A stretch of 35,307 nucleotides of DNA from Balneolales bacterium (GCA_007132975.1 SLNO01000128.1:1-35307); one strand, 5' to 3'; positions 1 through 8,353 are shown, counted from the stretch's first letter. A program made the numbers and translations. Notes: generated by a model from the sequence alone, not told the origin.

Positions 1-70
1 CGGGTCTGCCTTCCACTATTCACTCGGGGTGACGTGAGGCCTGGCATTGCCGGACGAAGTTGAACACCCT
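1..70 (-). ncRNA. Candidate 6S RNA (partial, runs off the window)
   Basis: The minus strand beyond zapA has no open frame and begins with a GGGTGTTC element, followed by GC-rich segments including CACCCCGAGTG. In my recollection of Bacteroidota genomes, the 6S RNA gene (ssrS) often lies between zapA and rny, which is exactly this position. The call rests on that synteny and a loose resemblance to the CCCC-GAG part of the 6S central bubble. The 3' half that would close the stem lies outside the window, so no full fold can be drawn. It could also be just the 3' untranslated region of zapA. Confidence 0.33.
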
Positions 71-146
71 TTTTTTTAAGTGTTGTGCTTGTTTATGTTA
101 ACCCTGCTTCAAAAGCGTTTATAATAACGATCTTTTATCAGGCTAC

Positions 147-458
147 TTAAATATCGGGATTTTCCTTTTTAATTTCATCCAAAATCTTGCGAAGTGAGCC
201 GTTGATATCCTGGAAAACGGCCGTGTCGTCTGTCGGTCCGCCCGGCTGTTCACCGTCGCTGGCAAGGAAAAGCTCCTCGGTGATGCTGAGGCACGCCAGC
301 ACCATGATGGTGGACTCGGGCTGGTTGATGAGCGCCTTGCGGAAATCATGGAAACGCCGGTCTACAAAGGCGGCAATTTTATGCATCAGCTCCTCGTCAC
401 CCTCATTTATTTTGAGGGGATACTGCTTGCCCAATATGGTGACCTTGATTGATTTCAT
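147..458 (-). CDS. zapA: Cell division protein ZapA
   Basis: This 103-residue protein has the expected ZapA length. The N-terminal half (residues 1-45) carries the family pattern of a short beta strand with ILGKQYPL, an acidic turn, and the MHKIAAFVDRR helix. The C-terminal half is a helix rich in charged residues ending in LRKILDEIKKE, consistent with the coiled-coil dimerisation region. ZapA binds FtsZ in the cytoplasm and cross-links protofilaments at the division ring. It is the last gene of the pheS-pheT-coiled coil-zapA run on the minus strand, an order I know from Bacteroidota. The start is an ATG with no clear ribosome binding site. Identification is fairly secure from motif, size and position. 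Confidence 0.85.
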   Translation of the reverse strand: MKSIKVTILGKQYPLKINEGDEELMHKIAAFVDRRFHDFRKALINQPESTIMVLACLSITEELFLASDGEQPGGPTDDTAVFQDINGSLRKILDEIKKENPDI

Positions 459-585
459 TGGCGGATTATTTCAGGGATGGAATCGTTTTCTGTTGGATTG
501 AATGGTCGCCCGGCATGGATGCCTGAGTTGTATTGCTTGCAAAGGCCCTTGTGACAGCCGCCCGCAGGCGTTCTTTGCCAAACAG

Positions 586-981
586 TTACCGATCTGGAGA
601 TACCGAGGCCCCTGATCGGCCCAGGTGCTTGTCCACGCGAGCAATAAGGTCGATAATCTGCTGCCTGAGAATTCTTTTTTCATTTTCGTCCAGCGAGTTG
701 AAAAGGCCGGGGGAGTGTGACCCCGACTTTCCGGCAGCTGAAGCGCCGGAAACTGCGTCATTTTCAACAGCCCTGGTACTGCTTGCCTGCTCACTGCGGA
801 GACGCTCCACCGTACGGCTGGCCTCAGCCAGTTGTCCGCGAATCTCCTTAAGCTGATTGCTGAACGCATTATTTTCCTCTTTCAGACGCTGGTTTTCTTC
901 TTTCAGATCATTGACGCCTGACTGAATCCTTGTCAGCAGGTCACGAAACTCCTTATAGTATGGTTGGTCATGATATGTCAC
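586..981 (-). CDS. Small coiled-coil protein between pheT and zapA
   Basis: The protein is about 131 residues. Its central part (roughly residues 15-65 from the chosen start) is a strongly predicted coiled coil with repeated LKEENQRLKEENN heptads. A Ser/Ala/Gly-rich linker and a C-terminal segment ERKRILRQQ-like (actual NEKRILRQQIIDLI) follow. I chose the GTG at 979-981 because ACGGAG lies eight bases upstream. An upstream in-frame ATG at 1027-1029 would add 16 residues. A gene of this kind commonly sits between pheT and zapA in Bacteroidota. The association with zapA suggests a cytoplasmic partner in division or envelope organisation, but no function is established from the sequence. Confidence 0.7.
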   Translation of the reverse strand: MTYHDQPYYKEFRDLLTRIQSGVNDLKEENQRLKEENNAFSNQLKEIRGQLAEASRTVERLRSEQASSTRAVENDAVSGASAAGKSGSHSPGLFNSLDENEKRILRQQIIDLIARVDKHLGRSGASVSPDR

Positions 982-1095
982 TGTAATTGCTCCGTTTTGA
1001 GTAAGAGACAAGTTGCAGACTGAAAACATACTGCAGGTACTGCCTAAGCTGCTGCTGGTGTTAAACTGTAAAAAGTGCGATTGACCGGTCCGATG

Positions 1096-3546
1096 TCAGG
1101 ATCGCAGCTCCGCTGAATGATCGGCTGCAAGCCGCTTCAAAACTTTCTGAATGACAGGGTCCACATCCTTAATGGTCAACGTCTTGGCATTATCCTGAAA
1201 CGTCAGACGAAAAGCAATGCTTTTCTGATGTTTTTCAAGTGACCCGCCTTCAAAAACATCAAATACTTCGACATTGGCAAGCTGGTGACCAGATATTTTG
1301 CGCATTCCCTCAATCAGGTCACCTGCTGAAACCTGCTTGTCCACCACAAGCGCAAGGTCAAATTCAAATGACGGGAAACGGGATACGGCATGGTAGACCC
1401 GTCCGGAGCTTTTGCGGGCAAGACGCTCAAGCAGCCCAATGTTCAACTCCGACGAGAATGCAGCAGCTTCCACTTCCGTACGGGTTTTCCAATCATCGTC
1501 AACCTCAAAGAGTGTTCCGATCACTGCGCCATTATCGCTGCCAGCCTTTCTATTCCCGTTATTGCCGTTGTAAATCAGTTCCAGGTTATCACCGTCTCGC
1601 CTCCAGCCGGTCTGGCCAAAAATGTCCAGCCGGACCAGAATGGATTCCACCATTGCCTTCAGGTCGAACAGGTTGAAGGTCCGGGCCGGCTCCTTCCAAT
1701 GATCTGAGTGGATGCTGCCAGCAACGCCGATATGCAGGTGCGTGGCTTCATGAATACCTTTGATCCAGGTCCCCCCGTCATTGTCCTGGCGGAATATATT
1801 GCCGATCTCGAAGAACCGGACACCGGCCACACCCCGGTTGAAGTTGTATGCCGCGGAGCGCAGAAAACCATAGAGCAGCTGCGTACGCAGCAATGCCTGG
1901 TCTTTTGTAATGGGGTTGAGCGTTGGAATCACCACCGTTTTTCCACCAAGTGCGTCTGAGAAGCGTTCCGGAAGCAGACTGTTGGTGTAGATCTCCTTGA
2001 GTCCGGCACTCACTGCCGCCTGTCTGACCTTCTCACGGAACTGCTCGCCGAAAGGCACGGGCTCAGGGCTGGCGATGCTGATGCGTTCTGGGTCCGGAAT
2101 GTTGTTGTAATCGTGGATGCGGGCCACTTCCTCAATAAGATCGATCTCGGTGGTCACATCCGGACGAAATGTGGGGATGGTGCACGTCCACGCAAGCGGG
2201 CTATCTGACCCGGTTGCGGTGTCGATTTCCAGCCGGTTGAGAATACCTGTGACAGTCTCTGAATCAATTTTTGTCCCGAGGATAGCACAGAGTCGGTCGT
2301 AGCGCAGGGTAACCTTGCCGGCATCGGTCTTGACGGGATGTACATCGGAAATTCCCTCAATGGTACCTCCGGCGAGATCGAGGATAAGTTCGGCGCATCG
2401 AAGAGCGGCCGCAGCGGTTATGGATGGATCCACCCCGCGTTCAAAACGGTAGGAGGAGTCGGTCTGGAGGCCCAGCGTACGGGAAGTCTTGCGGATACCG
2501 ACAGGTTCGAACCAGGCCGATTCGATGAGCAGGTCGGTGGTCACCTCCGAGATTTCCGAATTCACTCCGCCCATGACACCTGCCAGGGCTACAGGTTTTT
2601 CTCCGTCGCAGATGAAAAGGGAACCGGCCGGGACGGTTCGTTCCACATCGTCAAGCGTGGTGAATTTCGTGTCCTCCGGGAAAGAGCGCACGTCAATGCG
2701 TCCACCTGCCAGCTTTTTCAGGTCAAAGGCGTGAAGGGGCTGTCCCAGTTCGTGCAGCACAAAATTGGTAATGTCGACAACGTTGTTCAGTGGGCGCAGC
2801 CCGATGGCTGTCAGCAGCTGTTTGAGCCAATCAGGGGATTCGCGGATGGTCACACCGCGCATTACGATACCCGCATAACGGTGGCATTTGTCCGTGTCGG
2901 TGATGCGGATCGTGCCCTCTTCCAGCTGCTGCGGAACAGTCGGCAGATTATCCAGCGGTTTTTTCAGTGCGGCGCCGGTTACGGCGGCCAGGTCGCGGGC
3001 CACGCCGAGGTGGCAGGTAGCGTCCGGACGGTTAGGGGTCAGACCGACTTCAAAGACATAATCCTTTAATGAGCCGGCTATCTGCCCGAAAGGTGTGCCA
3101 GTGGCGATGCCGCCATCAAGTACCATGATACCGCTGTGATCGTCACTCAGGCCCAGTTCATCTTCGGCACAGATCATGCCGGCCGATTTCTGTCCGCGTA
3201 TTTTCGCCTTGCGGATTGTGAACGGCGAGCCGTCGGGCATCGGTTTGGGCAGTGTGGCGCCAACCGTGGCCACCGGTACCTTCTGTCCGGCTGCCACATT
3301 GGGTGCCCCGCATACAATCTGGGAGGGTTCTTCACTTCCGATATCCACACGGCACACTACAAGGCGGCCGGCATCGGGATGCGGCTGGACATCCAGGACC
3401 TCCCCGACGACAATTCCGTCGAATTGCGATCCGGTCTCCTCGATTTCCTCGATTTCGAGACCGGCGAGGGTTAGTTTGTCGGCCGCATCCTGCGGTGAGG
3501 GGATTTCTGAGAGATAGCGCGATAACCAGTTGTAGGAGACTTTCAT
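1096..3546 (-). CDS. pheT: Phenylalanine--tRNA ligase beta subunit
   Basis: At 816 residues this matches full-length bacterial PheT. The N-terminus (MKVSYNWLSRYL) leads into the EMAP-like tRNA-binding domain at about residues 40-150 (VVGEVLDVQPHPDAGRL, then the VCGAPNV segment). The B3/B4 editing region follows (about 210-380, including NNVVDITNFV and GVMGG). Then come B5, the catalytic-like core with EIDLIEEVARIHDYNNIP, and a C-terminal FDX-ACB domain (FPSFEFDLALVVD onward). With PheS it forms the cytoplasmic heterotetramer that charges tRNA-Phe, and it contributes editing of mischarged Tyr. It follows pheS in the same direction after an unusually long 296-base gap that contains two structured repeats. 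The start is the ATG at 3544-3546; no clear Shine-Dalgarno is present. Confidence 0.97.
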   Translation of the reverse strand: MKVSYNWLSRYLSEIPSPQDAADKLTLAGLEIEEIEETGSQFDGIVVGEVLDVQPHPDAGRLVVCRVDIGSEEPSQIVCGAPNVAAGQKVPVATVGATLPKPMPDGSPFTIRKAKIRGQKSAGMICAEDELGLSDDHSGIMVLDGGIATGTPFGQIAGSLKDYVFEVGLTPNRPDATCHLGVARDLAAVTGAALKKPLDNLPTVPQQLEEGTIRITDTDKCHRYAGIVMRGVTIRESPDWLKQLLTAIGLRPLNNVVDITNFVLHELGQPLHAFDLKKLAGGRIDVRSFPEDTKFTTLDDVERTVPAGSLFICDGEKPVALAGVMGGVNSEISEVTTDLLIESAWFEPVGIRKTSRTLGLQTDSSYRFERGVDPSITAAAALRCAELILDLAGGTIEGISDVHPVKTDAGKVTLRYDRLCAILGTKIDSETVTGILNRLEIDTATGSDSPLAWTCTIPTFRPDVTTEIDLIEEVARIHDYNNIPDPERISIASPEPVPFGEQFREKVRQAAVSAGLKEIYTNSLLPERFSDALGGKTVVIPTLNPITKDQALLRTQLLYGFLRSAAYNFNRGVAGVRFFEIGNIFRQDNDGGTWIKGIHEATHLHIGVAGSIHSDHWKEPARTFNLFDLKAMVESILVRLDIFGQTGWRRDGDNLELIYNGNNGNRKAGSDNGAVIGTLFEVDDDWKTRTEVEAAAFSSELNIGLLERLARKSSGRVYHAVSRFPSFEFDLALVVDKQVSAGDLIEGMRKISGHQLANVEVFDVFEGGSLEKHQKSIAFRLTFQDNAKTLTIKDVDPVIQKVLKRLAADHSAELRS

Positions 3547-3547
3547 C

Positions 3548-3777
3548 TGTTTAAAATGTTGAATTCATAAGGTCAGATAGGATGTCCATGACATTTTAAT
3601 CATGCTCATTTGTGACCGAAGTTATGCCGGTCATGGACATAGCACTACGTGACTTTCAGTTCATGTGTTTAAAATCATTGGATTAATTTGGTCACATAGA
3701 ATGTCCATGACGTATTATCATGCTCCTGCTTGTCCAGGGATATGCCCTGTCATGAACATTTCATCAGGGTGAAATAA
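3548..3777. repeat. Two diverged tandem copies of a ~120-bp hairpin element between pheS and pheT
   Basis: Copy 1 begins at 3548 and copy 2 at 3666, both with TGTTTAAAAT, and matching landmarks keep a spacing of 118-121 bases. Each copy has an outer inverted repeat: ATGTCCATGAC at 3582-3592 with GTCATGGACAT at 3630-3640 (perfect), and 3701-3711 with 3749-3759 (one mismatch). Each also has an inner 5-bp stem: GACCG/CGGTC at 3614-3618 and 3628-3632, and CAGGG/CCCTG at 3735-3739 and 3745-3749. The inner stems differ in sequence but both pair, which points to selection on structure. The element fills most of the non-coding gap on the pheS-pheT transcript. It may be an RNA element or a dispersed genomic repeat. 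Confidence 0.75.
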
Positions 3778-3811
3778 TGATTGAACTTGCGGGTATCCGG
3801 TCAGTGCTGCA

Positions 3812-3832
3812 TTGGACCGGTTTGCCGGCCAA
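3812..3832 (-). other. Hairpin just downstream of pheS
   Basis: On the minus strand TTGGCCGG and CCGGTCCAA can pair around a CAAA loop with one bulged base, beginning 13 bases beyond the pheS stop codon. No T tract follows, so it is not a classical terminator. It may protect the pheS 3' end or form part of the structured pheS-pheT gap. Confidence 0.35.
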
Positions 3833-3842
3833 GGTTAAAATG

Positions 3843-4859
3843 TCAGGGGAACTGATTCAGGAATCGGACGTCATTGTCGTAAAGCAGGCGGATGTCGTCA
3901 ATTTCGTACCGCGACATGGTGATACGTTCCACACCCATGCCAAAAGCGAATCCGGTCCAGATTTCAGGGTCTATGTCCACGGCCCTGAGCACATTGGGAT
4001 GGACCATGCCTGCGCCCAGGATCTCCATCCATTGCCCCGGACGGCTGCCGGTTTCCCACCAGATGTCCATTTCAAGGCTGGGTTCGGTGAACGGGAAGAA
4101 GGAGGGGCGGATGCGATACTTCAGGTCCTTGCCGAACAGATGGCCGGCAAAAGTGATCAGGGTGTGTTTCAGGTCGGCGAGGCTGACGTTTTTATCGACG
4201 TACAGACCTTCGACCTGGTGGAACAGGCAGTAGGATTTGGCGGTGATGGACTCATTGCGGTAGACCCGTCCGGGCATGATGGCCCGCAGCGGCGGTTTCT
4301 GCTCTTTCATCAGGCGGATCTGCACGGGGGAAGTGTGGGTGCGCAGGACCAGGTCACGGGACGGATCCTGCGGGTCCTTGCGGATGAAAAACGTGTCCTG
4401 CATATCCCTGGCGGGGTGTTCCGGAGGAAAATTGAGAGCCGTGAAATTGTGGAAATCGTCCTCGAGCTCCGGTCCGTCGGCAATGGTGAACCCCAGCCGG
4501 TAGAAGATGTTTTTTATCTCTTCAAGGGTCTGGGAGAGGGGATGGGTAGATCCGGTGGCCAGGGGCGGCGGCGGAAGCGTGGGATCGTCCATTGCTGAAG
4601 CATCACCTGTTTTGCCGGCAGCAAGAGATTCTTTGGCTTCGTCGAAACGGGTTTTAGCGAGCTGCTTCAGTGCATTCAGCTCTTTTCCCAGCAGGGCGCG
4701 TTCCTCTGGCGCCGCTTTGCCTATGCCGGCCAGCAGCTCAGTGATAAGTCCCTTGCGCGACAGATAGGTAAGACGGAAGGACTCAACGGCCTCCGCTGAG
4801 TCCAAATTGTACGAGGTGATGTCGTTTTTTACTTTTTCGATATCGGAAATGCTTGGCAT
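3843..4859 (-). CDS. pheS: Phenylalanine--tRNA ligase alpha subunit
   Basis: The 338-residue protein matches PheS. The N-terminal ~85 residues form the tRNA-contacting coiled coil. The class II catalytic domain follows, with motif 2 around RVYRNESITAKSYCLFHQVEG (given in parts: RVYRNES, then FHQVEGLYVD) and motif 3 near the C-terminus as GMGVERITMSRYEIDDIR. It binds Phe and ATP and, with PheT, aminoacylates tRNA-Phe in the cytoplasm. A proline-rich linker (PTLPPPPLATG) precedes the core. The gene is separated from rplT by an intrinsic terminator and has its own candidate promoter. The ATG at 4857-4859 fits the family start. Confidence 0.97.
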   Translation of the reverse strand: MPSISDIEKVKNDITSYNLDSAEAVESFRLTYLSRKGLITELLAGIGKAAPEERALLGKELNALKQLAKTRFDEAKESLAAGKTGDASAMDDPTLPPPPLATGSTHPLSQTLEEIKNIFYRLGFTIADGPELEDDFHNFTALNFPPEHPARDMQDTFFIRKDPQDPSRDLVLRTHTSPVQIRLMKEQKPPLRAIMPGRVYRNESITAKSYCLFHQVEGLYVDKNVSLADLKHTLITFAGHLFGKDLKYRIRPSFFPFTEPSLEMDIWWETGSRPGQWMEILGAGMVHPNVLRAVDIDPEIWTGFAFGMGVERITMSRYEIDDIRLLYDNDVRFLNQFP

Positions 4860-4899
4860 GGCAGGACAGGATCGGTACGTGTAATGGAAATAACGGTTC

Positions 4900-4907
4900 C
4901 AAACATA
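4900..4907 (-). promoter_or_regulatory. Candidate Bacteroidota-type -7 element upstream of pheS
   Basis: The minus strand reads TATGTTTG here, an exact match to the TAnnTTTG -7 element known for the Bacteroidota primary sigma factor. It directly abuts the T tract of the rplT terminator and would give a leader of about 35 bases before the pheS ATG. I see no convincing TTG at the matching -33 position, so the call is tentative. Confidence 0.35.
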
Positions 4908-4942
4908 AAAAAACCGGCAGCGTCATGGAAGACACTGCCGGC
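4907..4942 (-). terminator. Intrinsic terminator after rplT
   Basis: A 12-bp stem (4913-4924 with 4931-4942, mostly G/C, with one G-U and one end mismatch) surrounds a six-base loop and is followed on the minus strand by seven T residues. It lies just beyond the rplT stop. The plus strand also has TTTT after the stem, so it could act in both directions. It separates the thrS-infC-rpmI-rplT unit from pheST. Confidence 0.85.
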
Positions 4943-4960
4943 TTTTAAACAGAATTGGAA

Positions 4961-5314
4961 TCAGGATTTCTTCTGTGTGGCTTCCACAACGGCGGTGAAG
5001 GCCTTTGGATCGTGAACGGCGAGGTCTGCAAGCACCTTCCTGTTGATCTCCATGTCATGGGATTTCATGGCGCCCATAAGCTTGGAGTAGGTGGTCCCGT
5101 TCAGGCGGGCTGCAGCGTTGATACGTGCGATCCAGAGTTTTCTGAATTCTCTTTTGCGGACTCTCCTGTCGCGGTACTGGTACTGAAGGGCTTTTTCCAC
5201 TGCGTTTTTCGCGACAGTGTAGACCTTGCTTCTTGCACCCCAGTAACCTTTCGCTTGTTCAAGTACTCTTTTGCGACGGCGACGGGAAGCCACATTATTG
5301 GTCGATCGTGGCAT
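4961..5314 (-). CDS. rplT: 50S ribosomal protein L20
   Basis: The 117-residue, highly basic protein is a clear L20. It starts [16 protein letters not shown] and contains the family segments [30 protein letters not shown] and [11 protein letters not shown]20 is an early assembly protein that binds 23S rRNA. In some bacteria it also represses its own infC-rpmI-rplT operon by binding mRNA; whether that holds here is unknown. It follows rpmI by about 30 bases and ends at a strong terminator. The start is the ATG at 5312-5314, without a visible Shine-Dalgarno. Confidence 0.97.
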   Translation of the reverse strand: MPRSTNNVASRRRRKRVLEQAKGYWGARSKVYTVAKNAVEKALQYQYRDRRVRKREFRKLWIARINAAARLNGTTYSKLMGAMKSHDMEINRKVLADLAVHDPKAFTAVVEATQKKS

Positions 5315-5344
5315 TTTATCAGTAAGTTAATGGTTCAAAAAAAA

Positions 5345-5542
5345 TCAGGAATTGGGAAGCAGATTGCGCATGCGCGGCATGTCTACCTTGGCAACCAGGG
5401 TTGCTGTTCGCAGGTTACGCTTCCTCTTCGGTGATTTTTTAGTAAGGATATGACTGGCGTACGCTTTTTTACGCTTCAGTTTACCGGTACCGGTAGTTTT
5501 GAAACGCTTCTTGGCGCCGCTTACGGTTTTCATTTTAGGCAT
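5345..5542 (-). CDS. rpmI: 50S ribosomal protein L35
   Basis: This is a 65-residue basic protein. [15 protein letters not shown] and the [13 protein letters not shown] segment are diagnostic of L35. I start it at the ATG at 5540-5542, where the family motif begins; an upstream in-frame ATG would add 11 residues that L35 does not have. It belongs to the infC-rpmI-rplT ribosomal operon, with a hairpin between it and infC that could adjust expression relative to infC. Confidence 0.96.
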   Translation of the reverse strand: MPKMKTVSGAKKRFKTTGTGKLKRKKAYASHILTKKSPKRKRNLRTATLVAKVDMPRMRNLLPNS

Positions 5543-5589
5543 AATTAACCCGAAAAATTGGTTAAAAATTTGCAAGTACCAAAGGTAAC

Positions 5590-5616
5590 AAAAATGCTGC
5601 TCAGCAGCAACTTTTT
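5590..5616 (-). terminator. Terminator-like hairpin between infC and rpmI
   Basis: TGCTGC and GCAGCA (5595-5600 and 5604-5609) form a 6-bp stem with a three-base loop. It is followed on the minus strand by five T residues and flanked by A/T pairs that could lengthen it. It lies inside the infC-rpmI-rplT operon, so it is more likely a partial terminator or attenuator than an operon end. Strong expression of rpmI and rplT would need read-through or an additional promoter. Confidence 0.5.
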
Positions 5617-5648
5617 ATAGGTGCAATTATGCCTTTGATGAGCCGGCC

Positions 5649-6203
5649 TCAGGAGCCCGGACCTTTGATGGGGGCAAGTACCATGGACATTCGCTTCCCC
5701 TCCAGTTTGGCAGGTGTCTCCACTTTGCCAAAATCTTCAAGGTCCTTCAGCAGGCGGTCAAGGAGTTTCTTGCCCTGGTCACTGTAGATGATGTCACGTC
5801 CCTTGAACTGGACTGTGGCTTTCACCTTGTTGCCTTCCTTGAGGAATCCCTCGGCATGGCGTTTCTTGAATTCATAGTCGTGATCATCGGTTTGAGGACG
5901 GAAGCGCAGTTCCTTCAGGACTATGACGTGCTGTTTCTTTTTAGCTTCCTTTTCCTTTTTCTTCTTTTCGAAGAGATATTTACCGTGATCCATGATCTTG
6001 CACACGGGAGGATCGGCATTGGGCGCGACCTCAACAAGGTCAAGATTCAGGCTGTAGGCCAGTTCAATGGCCTTGTCAACCGGCAGTATGGCGTGCTCGT
6101 CATCGGGCTTGATGACGCGAACTACTTCAGCCCGGATACCCTCGTTCACTCGCTCTTTCGGTACAGACCTGCGAACGGGATTGCTTTTGAATCGTTTTCC
6201 GAT
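5649..6203 (-). CDS. infC: Translation initiation factor IF-3, starting at an AUC codon
   Basis: The protein has the IF-3 N domain (ERVNEGIRA..VRVI, then LDLVEVAPNADPPVCKIMD), a lysine-rich linker helix (about residues 80-95), and the C domain (KELRFRPQTDDHDYEFK). IF-3 binds the 30S subunit and checks start codon choice. A GTG at 6147-6149 would remove the conserved ERVN that opens IF-3. Reading upstream in frame without a stop gives basic residues and an ATC at 6201-6203, preceded by AGGAG with eight bases of spacing. No ATG, GTG or TTG lies at that site. IF-3 genes commonly use rare AUU or AUC starts, which allows autoregulation. With this start the protein has 184 residues, the normal family length. 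Confidence 0.9.
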   Translation of the reverse strand: MGKRFKSNPVRRSVPKERVNEGIRAEVVRVIKPDDEHAILPVDKAIELAYSLNLDLVEVAPNADPPVCKIMDHGKYLFEKKKKEKEAKKKQHVIVLKELRFRPQTDDHDYEFKKRHAEGFLKEGNKVKATVQFKGRDIIYSDQGKKLLDRLLKDLEDFGKVETPAKLEGKRMSMVLAPIKGPGS

Positions 6204-6305
6204 GGTTGTTTCTCCTGTTTTGTTATTGTGGAATTCAAATCGCCGGTGATTCCCGGTGCCGCTGGACCGGCCCGGATGCCATTGGCGATTGTGCAGCTAA
6301 AACGG

Positions 6306-8264
6306 TCATTCCGTCTCCGGAAGCGTCTTTTCAGAAACTTCCCTTGCTATTATCGAAAGAAAATCTGAAAAATTAAAGCTTCCGATATCACCTTTTTTGT
6401 GCTTTCGCACAGAAACGGTACCGTTTTGCTTCTCTTTTTCTCCTACTATCAACATATAGGGGATCTTGGAGGTTTCCGCATTTCTGATTTTTGCACCGAT
6501 CTGCTCGCCCCTGAGGTCGCACTGAACACGAATACCTGTCTCGGACAGTTGTTTGCGGTAGGTTTCGGCAACGTCGTTGAACTGGTCGGAGACCGGAATG
6601 ATGACGGCCTGCTGAGGACTCAGCCAGACCGGGAAATTACCGGCAAAATGCTCAATAAGGATGCTGGTGAAGCGCTCCATGGAACCGAACGGCGCCCTGT
6701 GGATGATAACCGGACGGTGCTTCTGGTTGTCCGCTCCCACATAGGTCAGGTTGAAGCGTTCGGGCATGACGTAATCCACCTGGACGGTTCCAAGCTGCCA
6801 TTTCCTTCCAAGGGCATCCTGGATAATGAAGTCGATCTTCGGGCCGTAGAAACTTGCTTCGCCCTCTGCAATGCGGTACGTGAGGCCCATTTCATCGGCG
6901 GCTTCCTTGATCTCGCGCTGGGCCCTGTCCCACAAAGTCCGTTCACCCCCAAACTTCTCGTCATTATCGTCCCGGAAGGAGAGGCGGATATCCACAGGCA
7001 TATTGAAAGTCGAGAATACAAATTGCGTGAGATCGATACAGTTTATGATCTCATCCTTGAGCTGGTCGTTGGTGCAGTAGATGTGGGCGTCATCCTGGGT
7101 GAAACCGCGCACGCGGGAGAGGCCGTTTAGTTCACCTGACTGCTCATAGCGGTAGACGGTGCCGAATTCGGCAAGCCGCACAGGCAGGTCCCGATAGCTG
7201 CGCATCTCGTTATCATATATGCGGTGGTGGTGCGGGCAGTTCATCGGTTTGAGCAGATATCCCTCGTCGTCGATCTGCATGGGCGCAAATTGCGAGTCCT
7301 TGTAGTAGGGATAGTGGCCGGATGTGCGGTACAGCTCGAGGTTTCCGATGTGCGGAGTGATAACCTCCTGGTAGCCACGCCGTACCTGTTCTTCACGAAG
7401 GAAAGCTTCGAGGGTACGCCGCAGAATGGCACCCTTGGGCAGCCACATGGGCAGGCCGCTTCCCACCATCCGGTCGATCATGTAGATGCCAAGTTGCGGG
7501 CCGAGCTTCTTGTGGTCCCGTTTTTTGGCCTCTTCCATCTGATGCAGGAACGCATCCAGCATGCTTTTTTTCGGGAAACTGATTCCGTAAATGCGGGTGA
7601 GCTGCTTGCTTTTGACATCTCCGCGCCAGTAGGCCCCGGCGGTGTTGAGCAGCTTGAGGGCCTTGATGGACCCGGTGTCCGGGATGTGCGGACCGCGGCA
7701 CAGATCGGTGAAATTGCCCTGCTTGTAGAAACTGATGGTGCCGTCTTCCAGGCCGTCGAGCAGGTCCAGCTTGTAGGGATCGTCTTTCTCCTTGTAGTGG
7801 GCGATGGCCTCATCCTTGGGGATCTCAAACCGCTCAAACCGGTTTTTCTGCCTCGCCAGTTCCTGCATTTTTTCCTCGATGGCCGGAAGGTCCTCGCTGC
7901 TGATAGAACGGTCACCGAAATCGATGTCGTAGTAGAACCCCTGTTCGATGGGCGGGCCGATCCCAAGTTTCACTCCCGGATAAAGTGCTTCCACGGCTTC
8001 GGCCATCACGTGTGCCGATGAGTGCCAGAATGCCATCCTCCCGTCCTCATCATCCCAGGTGTTGATGGATAACTTTCCGCCGGACGTCAGCGGGCGGTGC
8101 AGGTCGAGCACCGTGTTGTCCACGGTGATGCTGAGGGCTTCGCGCGCAAGGCGCCCGGAGATCGATTGCGCGATATCGTGGCCTGTAACCCCGAGTTCAA
8201 ATGTTTTCTGACTGCCGTCAGGGAAGGTAAAGGTGAGTTTCTTGCTGTTGTTCTGGTCGGACAT
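6306..8264 (-). CDS. thrS: Threonine--tRNA ligase
   Basis: At 652 residues this is a full-length bacterial ThrRS. The TGS domain occupies about residues 8-70. The editing domain has HSSAH (H81, H85) and DLCRGPH (C189, H193), the residues that clear Ser-tRNA-Thr. The class II core carries MNCPHH at 341-346 (zinc ligand C343), and the C-terminal anticodon-binding domain covers the last ~100 residues (VIIPVSDQFNDVAETY onward). It acts in the cytoplasm. It is the first gene of the thrS-infC-rpmI-rplT cluster, and the gap to infC is about 100 bases. The ATG at 8262-8264 fits the family. Confidence 0.98.
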   Translation of the reverse strand: MSDQNNSKKLTFTFPDGSQKTFELGVTGHDIAQSISGRLAREALSITVDNTVLDLHRPLTSGGKLSINTWDDEDGRMAFWHSSAHVMAEAVEALYPGVKLGIGPPIEQGFYYDIDFGDRSISSEDLPAIEEKMQELARQKNRFERFEIPKDEAIAHYKEKDDPYKLDLLDGLEDGTISFYKQGNFTDLCRGPHIPDTGSIKALKLLNTAGAYWRGDVKSKQLTRIYGISFPKKSMLDAFLHQMEEAKKRDHKKLGPQLGIYMIDRMVGSGLPMWLPKGAILRRTLEAFLREEQVRRGYQEVITPHIGNLELYRTSGHYPYYKDSQFAPMQIDDEGYLLKPMNCPHHHRIYDNEMRSYRDLPVRLAEFGTVYRYEQSGELNGLSRVRGFTQDDAHIYCTNDQLKDEIINCIDLTQFVFSTFNMPVDIRLSFRDDNDEKFGGERTLWDRAQREIKEAADEMGLTYRIAEGEASFYGPKIDFIIQDALGRKWQLGTVQVDYVMPERFNLTYVGADNQKHRPVIIHRAPFGSMERFTSILIEHFAGNFPVWLSPQQAVIIPVSDQFNDVAETYRKQLSETGIRVQCDLRGEQIGAKIRNAETSKIPYMLIVGEKEKQNGTVSVRKHKKGDIGSFNFSDFLSIIAREVSEKTLPETE

Positions 8265-8353
8265 GTAATCGGTTTCTGTTTATCGCTGGCTTGTGAAAAA
8301 TGGTAAACGTGACAATATAAGGTTTGATGTGGTGAATATCCGGGATTCGGCGG

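Noticed and set aside
2338-3069. Open frame of 243 codons antisense to pheT
   Set aside because: No domain or ribosome binding site; pheT is certain on the other strand.
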